The notes under the pieces were generated by a model that saw only the letters and a list, made by a program, of their open reading frames with translations, did not search any database and was not told the DNA's origin. From contig NZ_JAHTLF010000016.1 in assembly GCF_024614185.1 (NCBI RefSeq), forward strand, positions 744,001-808,000: 64,000 bases of DNA, in the 5' to 3' direction. The position numbers and the translations under genes are program-made. This document shows positions 26,422 through 34,470 of the stretch, one piece after another (within the stretch, counting starts at the first letter, position 1; every line of letters begins with the position of its first letter). This stretch comes from Nocardioides carbamazepini. Lineage in GTDB: Bacteria > Actinomycetota > Actinomycetes > Propionibacteriales > Nocardioidaceae.

Positions 26422-27099
26422 TCAGACGTCGAACTTGTAGCCCAGGCCGCGCACGGTGACGAGGAACTTGGGCTCGCTCGGCTCCGGCTCCAGCTTGGCG
26501 CGCAGTCGCTTCACGTGGACGTCGAGCGTCTTGGTGTCGCCGACGTAGTCGGAGCCCCAGACCCGGTCGATGAGCTGACCGCGGGTGAGCACGCGGCCGG
26601 GGTTGCGCAGGAACATCTCCAGCAGCTCGAACTCCTTGAGCGGCAGTCGCTGCTCGGTGCCGTCGACCGTCACCACGTGCCGCTCGACGTCCATCCGCAC
26701 GGGCCCGGCCTCGAGGGTGTCGGGGAGCAGCTCGTCGCCGATGCCGCGGCGCAGGACCGCGCGGATCCGGGCGACCAGCTCGCGGGGGGAGTAGGGCTTG
26801 GTGACGTAGTCGTCCGCACCGAGCTCGAGCCCGACGACCTTGTCGACCTCGTCGTCCTTGGCGCTCACCATGATCACCGGCACGTTCGAGGTCTGGCGGA
26901 TGGTCCGGCACACCTCGGTGCCGGGGATGCCCGGCAGCATGAGGTCGAGCAGCACGATGTCGGCGCCGTTGCGGTCGAACTCCTTGAGCGCCTCGTTGCC
27001 GTCGGCCGCGATCGCGACCTCGAAGCCCTCCTTGCGGAGCAGGTAGGCGAGGGCGTCGCTGTAGCTCTCTTCGTCTTCGACGACAAGTACCCGGGTCAT
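26422..27099 (-). CDS. regX3: OmpR/PhoB-family response regulator, RegX3/PhoP-like
   Basis: A 225-residue regulator: receiver domain with acidic pocket VVEDEESY, phosphoacceptor Asp in DIVLLDLMLPGIPG (about residue 52), conserved KPYSPRELVARI, and a winged-helix DNA-binding domain ending GLGYKFDV. The start overlaps the kinase stop in an ATGA, so the pair is translationally coupled. With the adjacent PhoU gene and a PHO box this is the phosphate-starvation regulator of actinobacteria (RegX3 in mycobacteria, PhoP in Streptomyces). Confidence 0.93.
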   Translation of the reverse strand: MTRVLVVEDEESYSDALAYLLRKEGFEVAIAADGNEALKEFDRNGADIVLLDLMLPGIPGTEVCRTIRQTSNVPVIMVSAKDDEVDKVVGLELGADDYVTKPYSPRELVARIRAVLRRGIGDELLPDTLEAGPVRMDVERHVVTVDGTEQRLPLKEFELLEMFLRNPGRVLTRGQLIDRVWGSDYVGDTKTLDVHVKRLRAKLEPEPSEPKFLVTVRGLGYKFDV

Positions 27100-28304
27100 C
27101 GGGGTTCCTCCTGATCTTCGGTGCGTCCGCCCGGCGCTTCCGGGCCGGCCGCGAGCTCGGCGAGCCGCATGTACGGCCCGTCCTCGTGGTTCGGGTGCTG
27201 CGGCAGGATCAGCGTGAACGTCGAGCCCTGCCCCTCGACGGACCAGACCCGCACCTCGCCGCCGTGCGTGGCCGCGACGTGCTTGACGATCGACAGGCCC
27301 AGACCGGTGCCGCCGGTCGAGCGGTGGCGCGCGGGGTCGACGCGGTAGAACCGCTCGAAGATCCGCTCCACCTCGGCCTGCGGGATGCCGATGCCCTGGT
27401 CGATCACCGAGATCTCGACGCTGTGGCCGGCCCGCTTGCGGGTCACCACGACGCGCGAGCCGGGCTCGGAGTAGGCGACGGCGTTGGCCACCAGGTTGGA
27501 GACCGCGGCGCCGACCTGCTTCTCGCTGCCGAGCACCTTCAGGCCCGCCTCGCCCTCGGCGATGACCTGGATGTCCTTGGCGCCGGCGTTCATGTCGACG
27601 AAGTCGACCGCGGAGGCGACGACGTCGTCGATCGAGACGGGAACCGGCGAGTTGAGGGGCTCGTCGCCCTGGAGCCGCGACAGCTCGATGATCTGCTGGA
27701 TCAGCCGCGAGAGTCGGTCGCTCTCGGTGAGCATCCGCGACGCGAACCGGTAGACGGCGTCCGGGTCGTCGGCGGCATCCTGCACCGCCTCGGCCAGCAG
27801 CCGCATCGCGCCGACGGGCGTCTTCAGCTCGTGGCTCACGTTGGCCACGAAGTCGCGTCGTACGGCGTCGACCTGCCGTTCGCGGGTGCGGTCCTCGACG
27901 AGCGCGAGGACCAGTCGCGAGCCGAGCGGCGCGACGCGGGCGGTGACGTGCCGCGGCGAGCCCGCGGCGCGCGGCACGATCAGCTCCGTCTCGCGGATCT
28001 GCCCGTCACGGCGCACCTTCCGGATCAGGCCGCCGAGCTCGTCGGAGAGGAGCGTGGTGCCGCGGACGAAGCCCATGGCGTACGCCGGGGCCGATGCCTT
28101 GACGACCGAGTCGGACTCGTCGACGACGACCGCGCTGCTGCGCAGGACCGAGAGGACACCCGCGACGCCGTCGGGGAGCAGCGGCTCCTCGGGCTGGTGG
28201 AAGACCCGCTGCTGGCGGTCGCTGAGATGCCAGGCGAGCATGGCGCCACCTGCCACGAGGGCGCCGAGGAGCGCGGCCAGGAAGGCCTGCGTCGTCGGAT
28301 CCAC
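27096..28304 (-). CDS. senX3: sensor histidine kinase, SenX3/PhoR-like
   Basis: Membrane kinase of about 402 residues: one N-terminal membrane helix (LAALLGALVAGGAMLAWHL), a PAS-like region, the H-box FVANVSHELKTPVGAMRLL, N-box VSNLVANAVAYSEPG, DQGIGIPQAE and GTGLGLSIVKHVAATHGG. It phosphorylates the regulator encoded just downstream. The start is uncertain: a GTG (VDPTTQAF) is used because the sequence before it carries no membrane feature; an ATG 13 codons earlier is possible. Divergent from phoU, with the PHO box between them. Confidence 0.92.
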   Translation of the reverse strand: MDPTTQAFLAALLGALVAGGAMLAWHLSDRQQRVFHQPEEPLLPDGVAGVLSVLRSSAVVVDESDSVVKASAPAYAMGFVRGTTLLSDELGGLIRKVRRDGQIRETELIVPRAAGSPRHVTARVAPLGSRLVLALVEDRTRERQVDAVRRDFVANVSHELKTPVGAMRLLAEAVQDAADDPDAVYRFASRMLTESDRLSRLIQQIIELSRLQGDEPLNSPVPVSIDDVVASAVDFVDMNAGAKDIQVIAEGEAGLKVLGSEKQVGAAVSNLVANAVAYSEPGSRVVVTRKRAGHSVEISVIDQGIGIPQAEVERIFERFYRVDPARHRSTGGTGLGLSIVKHVAATHGGEVRVWSVEGQGSTFTLILPQHPNHEDGPYMRLAELAAGPEAPGGRTEDQEEPR

Positions 28305-28365
28305 GCCTCGATCGTACGGCGCATCGCGGGTCGCGCTCCGCATCGCGGCGGCCGGGCTTCGCGAT

Positions 28366-28383
28366 GTTCACCCTGCGTTCACC
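28366..28383. promoter_or_regulatory. PHO box between senX3 and phoU
   Basis: Two GTTCACC repeats at 28366-28372 and 28377-28383, exactly 11 bp apart. This matches the direct-repeat PHO boxes bound by PhoP in Streptomyces. It lies about 10 bp upstream of a TTGATG, TAGGCT promoter for phoU and in the divergent senX3 leader. Confidence 0.7.
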
Positions 28384-28392
28384 GCACCTCGC

Positions 28393-28419
28393 TTGATGGA
28401 CACCTCGCCTCCGTAGGCT
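28393..28419 (+). promoter_or_regulatory. phoU promoter, probably leaderless
   Basis: TTGATG (28393-28398) and TAGGCT (28414-28419), with a short 15-bp spacer. The ATG follows the -10 by 7 bp, so transcription would begin at or next to the start codon; no ribosome site is visible. Confidence 0.45.
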
Positions 28420-28426
28420 CGGGGCC

Positions 28427-29080
28427 ATGCGTGATGCCTATACCGACCAACTCGACGCGATCTTCGACGACCTCGCCGGAATCTCCCGCCGCGTCCAGGT
28501 CGCGGTCGGCGAGGCCACCCGGGCCCTGATGACCGGCGACTCCTCGATCGCGGAACGGGTGATCAGCGGGGACGTCGAGATCGACCGGGCCCGCGAGAAG
28601 GTCGAGGACTCCGCCTTCGCCCTGCTCTCCCTGCAGCAGCCGGTCGCCGGCGACCTCCGCACGGTCGTCGCCGCACTCCGGATGGTGGCCGAGCTCGAGC
28701 GGATGGGCGACCTCTCCGTCCACGTCGCCAAGATCGCCCGCCTGCGGGTCCCCGACGTCGCCGTCCCCGACGAGGTCCGCCCGACCGTGGCCCGGATGGC
28801 CGAGGTCGCCGAGGACATGGTCGGCCGGGTCACCGAGGTGATCTCCGGACGCGACGTCGAGGCCGCGATCGCGCTCGGTCGCGACGACGAGGAGATGGAC
28901 CAGCTGCGCCGCCGCAGCTTCACCGAGCTCCTCGGCGACGAGTGGACCCACGGCGTCGAGGCCGCGGTCGACATCGCCCTGCTCGGCCGCTACTACGAGC
29001 GGATCGCCGACCACGCCGTGTCGGTCGCCAACCGGGTCATCTTCGTGGTCACCGGCCACAACCCGGCGCCCGTTGCCTGA
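28427..29080 (+). CDS. phoU: phosphate-signalling complex protein PhoU
   Basis: A 217-residue all-helical PhoU protein with two repeated three-helix units. Metal-binding style motifs occur near VISGDVEIDRAREKVED and DVALLGRYYERIADHAVSVANR. PhoU links the Pst transporter to the sensor kinase and represses the Pho response when phosphate is plentiful. It diverges from senX3-regX3 across a PHO box, the classic actinobacterial layout. Confidence 0.95.
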   Translation: MRDAYTDQLDAIFDDLAGISRRVQVAVGEATRALMTGDSSIAERVISGDVEIDRAREKVEDSAFALLSLQQPVAGDLRTVVAALRMVAELERMGDLSVHVAKIARLRVPDVAVPDEVRPTVARMAEVAEDMVGRVTEVISGRDVEAAIALGRDDEEMDQLRRRSFTELLGDEWTHGVEAAVDIALLGRYYERIADHAVSVANRVIFVVTGHNPAPVA

Positions 29081-29082
29081 CC

Positions 29083-29269
29083 GACCCGGCGCAGACTGAC
29101 TCTCATACTGCGCTGACCCGGCGCAGATTGAGGCCGGAAATGCGCCGACCCGGCGCAGATTTAACTGCGGGTGCGTCCGCCGAGTTCAATCTGCGCCGGG
29201 TCAGCGCGTTCTGGAGTTCAGTCTGCGCCGGGTCAGCGTCGATCCAGATTCAGTCTGCGCCGGGTCAGC
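29083..29269. repeat. opposed tandem repeats, 32-bp period, at convergent junction
   Basis: The core GACCCGGCGCAG occurs in direct orientation at 29083, 29115 and 29147, exactly 32 bp apart. Its inverted form (TTCARTCTGCGCCGGGTCAG) begins at 29185, 29217 and 29249, again exactly 32 bp apart. Only about 16-20 bp of each period is conserved; the rest varies. It fills the gap between convergent phoU and gpmA, the last copy reaching the gpmA stop. Layout equals that at 7813-7971, with different sequence and period. Confidence 0.85.
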
Positions 29270-30011
29270 GGCCCTGGTTGGCGACGGCGGCGGCAGCGGC
29301 AGCGGCAGCGGCCGGGTCGAGGTAGCGCCCGCCCGGGACGACCGGGGCGAGGGTGTCCTCGTCGAGCTCGTAGACCAGCGGCATCCCGGTGGGGATGTTG
29401 AGGCCGGCGATCTCGGCGTCGCTGACCTGGTCCAGGTGCTTCACGATCGCGCGCAGGCTGTTGCCGTGGGCGGCGACCAGGACGGTGTGGCCGGCCCGGA
29501 GGTCCGGCACGATCCCGGCGTCCCAGTAGGGGAGCAGACGGTCGATGACCTGCTTGAGCGCCTCGGCGCGGGGCAGCTCGTCACCGAGGTCGGCGTAGCG
29601 CGGGTCGCCGGCCTGGGAGTACTCGTCGTCGTCGGCCAGCGGGGGCGGCGGCGTGTCGAAGGAGCGGCGCCAGAGCATGAACTGCTCCTCGCCGTACTCG
29701 TCCTTGATCGCCTTCTTGTCCTTGCCCTGCAGCGCGCCGTAGTGGCGCTCGTTGAGGCGCCACGAGCGCCGCACCGGGATCCAGTGGCGATCCGCCGCGT
29801 CGAGCGCGAGCGCGGCGGTGTTGATCGCGCGGCGCTGCAGCGAGGTGTGGACGACGTCGGGCAGGATGCCGGCCTCCGCGAGGAGCTCGCCGCCGCGGAC
29901 CGCCTCGCCGCGGCCCTTCTCGGTGAGCGCGACGTCGACCCAGCCGGTGAAGAGGTTCTTCGCGTTCCACTCGCTCTCGCCGTGGCGGAGCAGGACCAGC
30001 GGGAACGTCAT
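29265..30011 (-). CDS. gpmA: 2,3-bisphosphoglycerate-dependent phosphoglycerate mutase
   Basis: Glycolytic mutase of 248 residues interconverting 3- and 2-phosphoglycerate. The phosphohistidine motif [10 protein letters not shown] starts at residue 8, followed by [33 protein letters not shown] and [11 protein letters not shown] with the second histidine. Its ATG overlaps the stop of the upstream lipoprotein gene by one base. Confidence 0.97.
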   Translation of the reverse strand: MTFPLVLLRHGESEWNAKNLFTGWVDVALTEKGRGEAVRGGELLAEAGILPDVVHTSLQRRAINTAALALDAADRHWIPVRRSWRLNERHYGALQGKDKKAIKDEYGEEQFMLWRRSFDTPPPPLADDDEYSQAGDPRYADLGDELPRAEALKQVIDRLLPYWDAGIVPDLRAGHTVLVAAHGNSLRAIVKHLDQVSDAEIAGLNIPTGMPLVYELDEDTLAPVVPGGRYLDPAAAAAAAAAVANQGR

Positions 30012-30637
30012 CAGTGCGCCCCGCCGCCAGGGCTCGGAGCCTCGTCGGCGCAGCTGAAGCTGGCGTCGTGGCTCTCGTCGCCGGCCTCGTGGGTGGCCCC
30101 GTCAGTGGCCTCGTCGGTGGTCTCGGCGGCCTTGCTGTCACCACCCTTGGCGGACGCGGTCTCGCTCGGCAGGTCGGTCGGGATCTGGGTGTACTGGAAG
30201 CACGGCTTGACGACCGGTACGTCGAGGCTGAGCGTGGTGCCGTCGCTGAAGGTCAGGTCGAGCGGCACGACCTGACCGGCCGTGAAGTCGCCGGTCAACG
30301 GCACCACGGACTCGGTGGCCAGGTTGACGAAGCCGCGACCCGCGACCTCGACCGGATCGAACGAGCCGGCGACGATGCCCGCGGACGACGACACGGCGTC
30401 GAGCGAGGCGTCCTCGCGCAGGTTGTTGGACAGTGAGCCGATCAGCCGGCCCTCGCCCTGCGCGGTCGCGAGGATCCGGATGCCGAGCGCGTCGACGTCG
30501 CCGGAGCGCTCGTTCACCCCCCCGGCGATCGTGTTGACCCGATCGGTGGGGTAGTCGAATCCGCAGGCGCTCAGGGCAGTGGCGGGAACGACCGCCAGCA
30601 GCAGTCCGGCGAGCGCGGATCGGCGCAGGTGGGGCAT
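30011..30637 (-). CDS. secreted lipoprotein, LpqE-like
   Basis: A 208-residue lipoprotein with lipobox ALSAC (Cys25). The body ([34 protein letters not shown] is a split match) resembles mycobacterial LpqE, a small beta-rich lipoprotein of unknown function whose gene also lies near carD. The C-terminal third is a low-complexity acidic tail with cysteine and histidine ([13 protein letters not shown]). Function unknown; a copper-chaperone-like fold (DUF461) is possible. Confidence 0.8.
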   Translation of the reverse strand: MPHLRRSALAGLLLAVVPATALSACGFDYPTDRVNTIAGGVNERSGDVDALGIRILATAQGEGRLIGSLSNNLREDASLDAVSSSAGIVAGSFDPVEVAGRGFVNLATESVVPLTGDFTAGQVVPLDLTFSDGTTLSLDVPVVKPCFQYTQIPTDLPSETASAKGGDSKAAETTDEATDGATHEAGDESHDASFSCADEAPSPGGGAH

Positions 30638-30689
30638 GTCGGCGAGCCTCCGGGTCAGTTGGGTCGAAGCGGCCTCACTCTAGCGTCGG

Positions 30690-31685
30690 TCAACGGCTGA
30701 GGCCGACCCGGGCACCGACCACGACCAGCAGCACCGCGACGACGACCGTGTAGACGGTCGAGAGCGCCAGGAGCCGGGTCGCGCCCAGCTTGAGCCCGAG
30801 CTTGAGCGGCAGGTAGGTCCAGCCGTCCTCGTGGTCGGCCACCAGCCCCCACACGGCACGCGTGAAGTGGATGCCGATGCCGAGCAGCGCCGCGAGGACG
30901 ACGATCGCCGGCTCGGGAGGGCTGCCCACGGCCTTGCCGCCCCAGCCGCCATAGGAGAGGTAGGCCGGCAGCAGCGCGAACGACACCGCCCAGGACCACC
31001 AGGACAGGAAGCCGGTGCGCAGCACGATGTTGCCGAGCATCGCCACGACGACGGAGGCGCCGTAGAAGGCGCCCGCCTTCGCGCCGGTCGTGGTGGCGAG
31101 GGGGAGGAGCAGCAGGAAGCCGACGATGACGGCGTACCAGGCGGTGCCGGGATCCAGCCGCCCGGCGGCGATCGGCTTGCCGGTCAGGCCGTGCGCCTCG
31201 TCGCGCTGCCGGTCGACGATGTCGTTGTGCCAGCCGAGGATGGTCTGGCCGACGAGCACCGTCACCAGGACCACGCCCGCCTCCCGCGCCGGACGACCGG
31301 CGATCGCGGCGACCAGGCCCATGGCGAGCGCCGTCGTGATCGCCTGCTTGGCGTGCGCGGCCTGCAGGAGCTGGAGAGGTACGACGTCGGCCGGGTTGCG
31401 GCCGCCGAACAGCCAGCCGGTCAGGCCGGAGCGGTCCGGGACGTGCGGCAGGGGCGGGTGCGGGTCCTCGGCGTCCTCCGGCTCCTCGGCATCGTCGGTG
31501 CCGTCGGGTTCCGGGGCGGCCTCGGCGTCCGCGACGTCGGCCGTCTCCGGAGCATCCTCGAGGTCGGCCTCGAGGACGGCCTCGGCCGCCGTGGGGGTCT
31601 CCTCGGAGAGCTCCTCGGGCCTCGCCTCGGCCGGGGTTCCGTCCCCGGCGGAGCGGCCGCGCCGCCAGCGCTGCGTCTTCGCCAT
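30690..31685 (-). CDS. UbiA-family prenyltransferase
   Basis: Membrane prenyltransferase of 331 residues with an unusual ~90-residue acidic, Glu/Ala/Pro-rich N-terminal extension. The Mg-diphosphate motifs are NDIVDRQRDEAHG and, in second position, DHEDGWTYLPLKLGLKLGA; about seven hydrophobic helices follow the extension. The aromatic acceptor is not known; related actinobacterial proteins are annotated near menaquinone or other prenylated lipids. The start was set at MAKTQRWRRGR. Confidence 0.85.
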   Translation of the reverse strand: MAKTQRWRRGRSAGDGTPAEARPEELSEETPTAAEAVLEADLEDAPETADVADAEAAPEPDGTDDAEEPEDAEDPHPPLPHVPDRSGLTGWLFGGRNPADVVPLQLLQAAHAKQAITTALAMGLVAAIAGRPAREAGVVLVTVLVGQTILGWHNDIVDRQRDEAHGLTGKPIAAGRLDPGTAWYAVIVGFLLLLPLATTTGAKAGAFYGASVVVAMLGNIVLRTGFLSWWSWAVSFALLPAYLSYGGWGGKAVGSPPEPAIVVLAALLGIGIHFTRAVWGLVADHEDGWTYLPLKLGLKLGATRLLALSTVYTVVVAVLLVVVGARVGLSR

Positions 31686-31877
31686 GGCGAGCAGTATTGA
31701 CCACCGCCGAGCCACATGGGGGTGGGCCCGCCGAATCGGATGGACCTGCCGCCGTAGCCCTCCGGGTGATCTCCATCATGGGGCAGCAGCCCCGGACCAT
31801 CACAGGTTCGGTCACTTGTCAAGCCGCTGATTGTGCCCCTGACCTGCGCAAACGCATTCGGAGAGTCCTTGATGGCG

Positions 31878-31886
31878 TGGTAAGAT
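31878..31886 (+). promoter_or_regulatory. extended -10 promoter of carD
   Basis: TGGTAAGAT: a TAAGAT -10 with an upstream TGG, 29 bp before the carD ATG; no convincing -35 is seen. The ribosome site AGGAAGGGG follows. Confidence 0.5.
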
Positions 31887-31915
31887 AGGCCACCCTAGGA
31901 AGGGGTTTTGCTCAT

Positions 31916-32401
31916 ATGACTTTCACCGTCGGCGAAACGGTCGTCTACCCCAATCACGGGGCCGCGGTCATCGAGAACATCGAGATGCGGACGATCAAGG
32001 GCCAGGAACGGCAGTACCTCGTGCTTCGGATTGTCGCTCAGCAGGACCTCGTGGTCCGCGTTCCGGCTGACAACCTGGATCTCGTGGGTGTTCGGGATGT
32101 CGTGGACAAGGACGGGCTGGACCGGGTCTTCGGGGTGCTCCGCGCGGAGCATGTCGAGGAGCCGACCAACTGGTCGAGGCGCTACAAGGCGAACCTCGAG
32201 AAGCTCCACAGTGGCGACGTCATGAAGGTGGCGGAGGTCGTCCGCGACCTGTGGCGCCGTGAGCGTGACCGCGGACTGTCGGCGGGCGAGAAGCGGATGC
32301 TCGCCAAGGCTCGCCAGATCCTGGTCTCCGAGCTCGCGCTCTGCGAGAACACCAACGAGGACAAGGCCGAGACGATTCTCGACGAGGTGCTGGCCTCCTG
32401 A
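31916..32401 (+). CDS. carD: RNA polymerase-binding transcription factor CarD
   Basis: A 161-residue global regulator that binds the RNA polymerase beta subunit and stabilises open complexes at rRNA and other promoters. The N-terminal RNAP-interaction domain ([21 protein letters not shown]) and the C-terminal helical DNA-binding domain ([14 protein letters not shown] through [14 protein letters not shown]) are full length. It is followed after 68 bp by an IspD-like gene, as in other actinobacteria where carD precedes ispD. Confidence 0.97.
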   Translation: MTFTVGETVVYPNHGAAVIENIEMRTIKGQERQYLVLRIVAQQDLVVRVPADNLDLVGVRDVVDKDGLDRVFGVLRAEHVEEPTNWSRRYKANLEKLHSGDVMKVAEVVRDLWRRERDRGLSAGEKRMLAKARQILVSELALCENTNEDKAETILDEVLAS

Positions 32402-32469
32402 GCCACTGAGGCCTGTGCTCCGCAGGCCGTTGGCAACGCAACGCCGACGACGTCATACGGTGGGTTCCG

Positions 32470-33090
32470 ATGAACCCGCATCCGTATGACGTCGTCGGCA
32501 TCTCGGCGCCCGTCGCGGGGCTGGTGGTCGAGGAGGGCCGTGGCTCCCTGCCGTTCCGCCTGATCCACGGCGAGTCGCTGGTGGCTGCGGCTGCCTGGGC
32601 CGCCGGCGAGGCCGGGGTCGACCTGCTCGACCAGACGGTCCCCTGGGACGTGGTGGTCGAGCTCGAGCAGCCGCTGCTGCTGCACGACCCGCTGTGCCCG
32701 ATGACCCCGCCCGAGTTCCTCCGTCGCTGCGCCGAGCGTGCGTCCGTCGAGGACCGGATCATGGTCGGGGTGCGCCCGGTGACCGACACGGTCAAGGAGG
32801 CGCACGGCGCGCCCGACGGCGAGACCGACGGCGAGACCGTCGGGGCCAGTGTCGACCGCGACGGCCTGGTCGCCGTCTGCTCCCCGGTCGTGCTGCCGTC
32901 GTCAGTGGTCGCGGACCTGCTCGGCGACGGCGGGCGGCTGCCCGCCACCGACTTCGTGGCGCTCGTCGCCGCGCTCCGGCAGCGGTACGGCGCCGACCGG
33001 GTCGTTCTCGTCGAGGCACCGCCGACGGCCCGCCGGGTCGCCTCGGACGCCGACCTCCGGGTGCTCGAGGCGCTCACCGACCCGCGCTGA
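32470..33090 (+). CDS. degenerate IspD-like protein (probable pseudoenzyme)
   Basis: A 206-residue protein whose C-terminal half reads like IspD (MVGVRPVTDTVKEAHG, VDRDGLVAVCSPVVLP, then a VLVEAPPTARRV-type tail). The N-terminal nucleotide-binding motif LAAGxGxR of true cytidylyltransferases is absent; the matching part is APVAGLVVEEGRGSLPFRL. A complete IspD is encoded at 35596, so this is probably a paralog without catalytic activity. Position beside carD suggests conservation of the carD-ispD gene order; its role is unknown. Confidence 0.75.
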   Translation: MNPHPYDVVGISAPVAGLVVEEGRGSLPFRLIHGESLVAAAAWAAGEAGVDLLDQTVPWDVVVELEQPLLLHDPLCPMTPPEFLRRCAERASVEDRIMVGVRPVTDTVKEAHGAPDGETDGETVGASVDRDGLVAVCSPVVLPSSVVADLLGDGGRLPATDFVALVAALRQRYGADRVVLVEAPPTARRVASDADLRVLEALTDPR

Positions 33091-33098
33091 GGCGCCGC

Positions 33099-33692
33099 TC
33101 ACCGCCGGGTGCGCGGGTCGTGGGTGGGGTCAGGGTACCGAGGCGGGCAGCCCCGGTCGGCGGCGTCCGGGCGCAGCTCGTAGTGCCAGGGCTCGTTGTC
33201 GTAGATCCGGCACAGGCCGTACCGCGCGCCGTGGGTCGCCAGCCACGCGGCGGCGTCGGCGGGTCCCACGTCGACGGCGTCGCCCGACACGTGGGGCGAG
33301 GTCTCGGGGGTGGCGACCCAGCGCGCTGCCTCCGCGCGCGAGCCGTAGGTCGCGACGGCCTCGTCGAGGAGCCGTTGCTGGTACTCCGGGGACCGCCAGC
33401 CGCTGTTGACCACGATGTCGACGTCGTCGTCGACCGCATCCGTCGCGGCCCGCCGCAGCGCGCGCAGGAGGTCCGGGTCGAGCTCGGTCACACCGGCGTG
33501 CGCGTCGTCGTACGCCGAGGTGCCGTCGGGAAGCTCGCCGTCCCCGACGGGGGACGCGGCGTCCGACGACGGCGTGGACATGACGACGCGCGAGCCGGCG
33601 ACGCCGATCAGTGCCACGAGGAGCAGGACGAGGGGGACGACGGCCGGCCGGAGGCGGTGTCGCGTGGGCCGGGAACTGGGGAAGGAGGCCAT
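33099..33692 (-). CDS. D-alanyl-D-alanine carboxypeptidase, VanY-like (peptidase M15)
   Basis: Cell-envelope peptidase of 197 residues with an N-terminal membrane anchor (VVPLVLLLVALIGVAGSRVV). The zinc site motif SPHVSGDAVDVG (SxHxxGxAxD) and EPWHYEL are intact. It would trim D-Ala from peptidoglycan stem peptides. It diverges from a two-component regulator gene, an arrangement like vanY/vanRS, and converges with the IspD-like gene (8-bp gap). Confidence 0.9.
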   Translation of the reverse strand: MASFPSSRPTRHRLRPAVVPLVLLLVALIGVAGSRVVMSTPSSDAASPVGDGELPDGTSAYDDAHAGVTELDPDLLRALRRAATDAVDDDVDIVVNSGWRSPEYQQRLLDEAVATYGSRAEAARWVATPETSPHVSGDAVDVGPADAAAWLATHGARYGLCRIYDNEPWHYELRPDAADRGCPPRYPDPTHDPRTRR

Positions 33693-33739
33693 GGCGCCCA
33701 GTCAAGGCAGCGCGGCGTTGTCAGGGCGTATCGGCTTTT

Positions 33740-33773
33740 CGATATGCCGGCGATATGTGGCGGCTCGTAGCAT
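33740..33773 (+). promoter_or_regulatory. direct-repeat regulator site and leaderless promoter
   Basis: CGATATG occurs at 33740-33746 and 33751-33757, 11 bp apart, the spacing of OmpR/PhoB-type tandem sites. TAGCAT (33768-33773) is followed by 7 bp and then the GTG start of the response regulator, so its mRNA is probably leaderless. Likely autoregulation and control of the divergent peptidase gene. Confidence 0.5.
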
Positions 33774-33780
33774 CGACCAG

Positions 33781-34470
33781 GTGCGGGTGCTGATCGTCGA
33801 GGACGAGCCTCTCCTGGCCGAGGCCGTCCGCGACGGGCTGCGCCTGGAGGCGATCGCGGCCGACATCGCCGGCGACGGCGACACGGCGCTGGAGCTGCTG
33901 AGCGTCAACGCCTACGACATCGCCGTCCTCGACCGCGACGTCCCCGGCCCCTCGGGTGACGAGATCGCCCGGCGCATCGTCGCCTCCGGCAGCGGGATGC
34001 CGATCCTGATGCTCACCGCGGCCGATCGTCTCGACGACAAGGCCTCCGGGTTCGCGCTCGGCGCGGACGACTACCTGACCAAGCCCTTCGAGCTCGGCGA
34101 GCTCGTCCTCCGGCTCCGCGCGCTCGATCGCCGGCGCGCGCACCATCGTCCGCCCGTCCGGGAGATCGCCGGCCTGCGGCTCGACCCGTTCCGCCGCGAG
34201 GTCTACCGCGACGACCGCTATGTAGCCCTGACCCGCAAGCAGTTCGCGGTGCTCGAGGTGCTGGTGGCGGCCGAGGGAGGCGTCGTGAGCGCCGAGGAGC
34301 TCCTGGAGCGCGCCTGGGACGAGAACGCCGACCCGTTCACCAACGCCGTCCGGATCACCGTGTCGGCGCTGCGCAAGCGGCTCGGAGAGCCGTGGGTCAT
34401 CGCCACCGTGGCGGGCGTCGGCTACCGCATCGACCCCCACGGTGACCGCGGGGGAGCAGCCGGTGGATAG
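33781..34470 (+). CDS. OmpR-family response regulator (VanR/CutR-like)
   Basis: A 229-residue two-component regulator. Receiver motifs: VRVLIVEDEPLLAEAV, phosphoacceptor in IAVLDRDVPGPSGDE (about residue 51) and LGADDYLTKPFELGELVLR. The C-terminal winged helix ends with VAGVGYRIDPHG. The GTG start directly follows a -10 element at leaderless spacing. Its last bases overlap the kinase start. Confidence 0.93.
   Translation: MRVLIVEDEPLLAEAVRDGLRLEAIAADIAGDGDTALELLSVNAYDIAVLDRDVPGPSGDEIARRIVASGSGMPILMLTAADRLDDKASGFALGADDYLTKPFELGELVLRLRALDRRRAHHRPPVREIAGLRLDPFRREVYRDDRYVALTRKQFAVLEVLVAAEGGVVSAEELLERAWDENADPFTNAVRITVSALRKRLGEPWVIATVAGVGYRIDPHGDRGGAAGG

Noticed and set aside
29083..29269. CRISPR-like array with 32-bp period
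   Set aside because: Only three copies per orientation, the second half is inverted, and the non-conserved parts are about 12-16 bp, too short for spacers.
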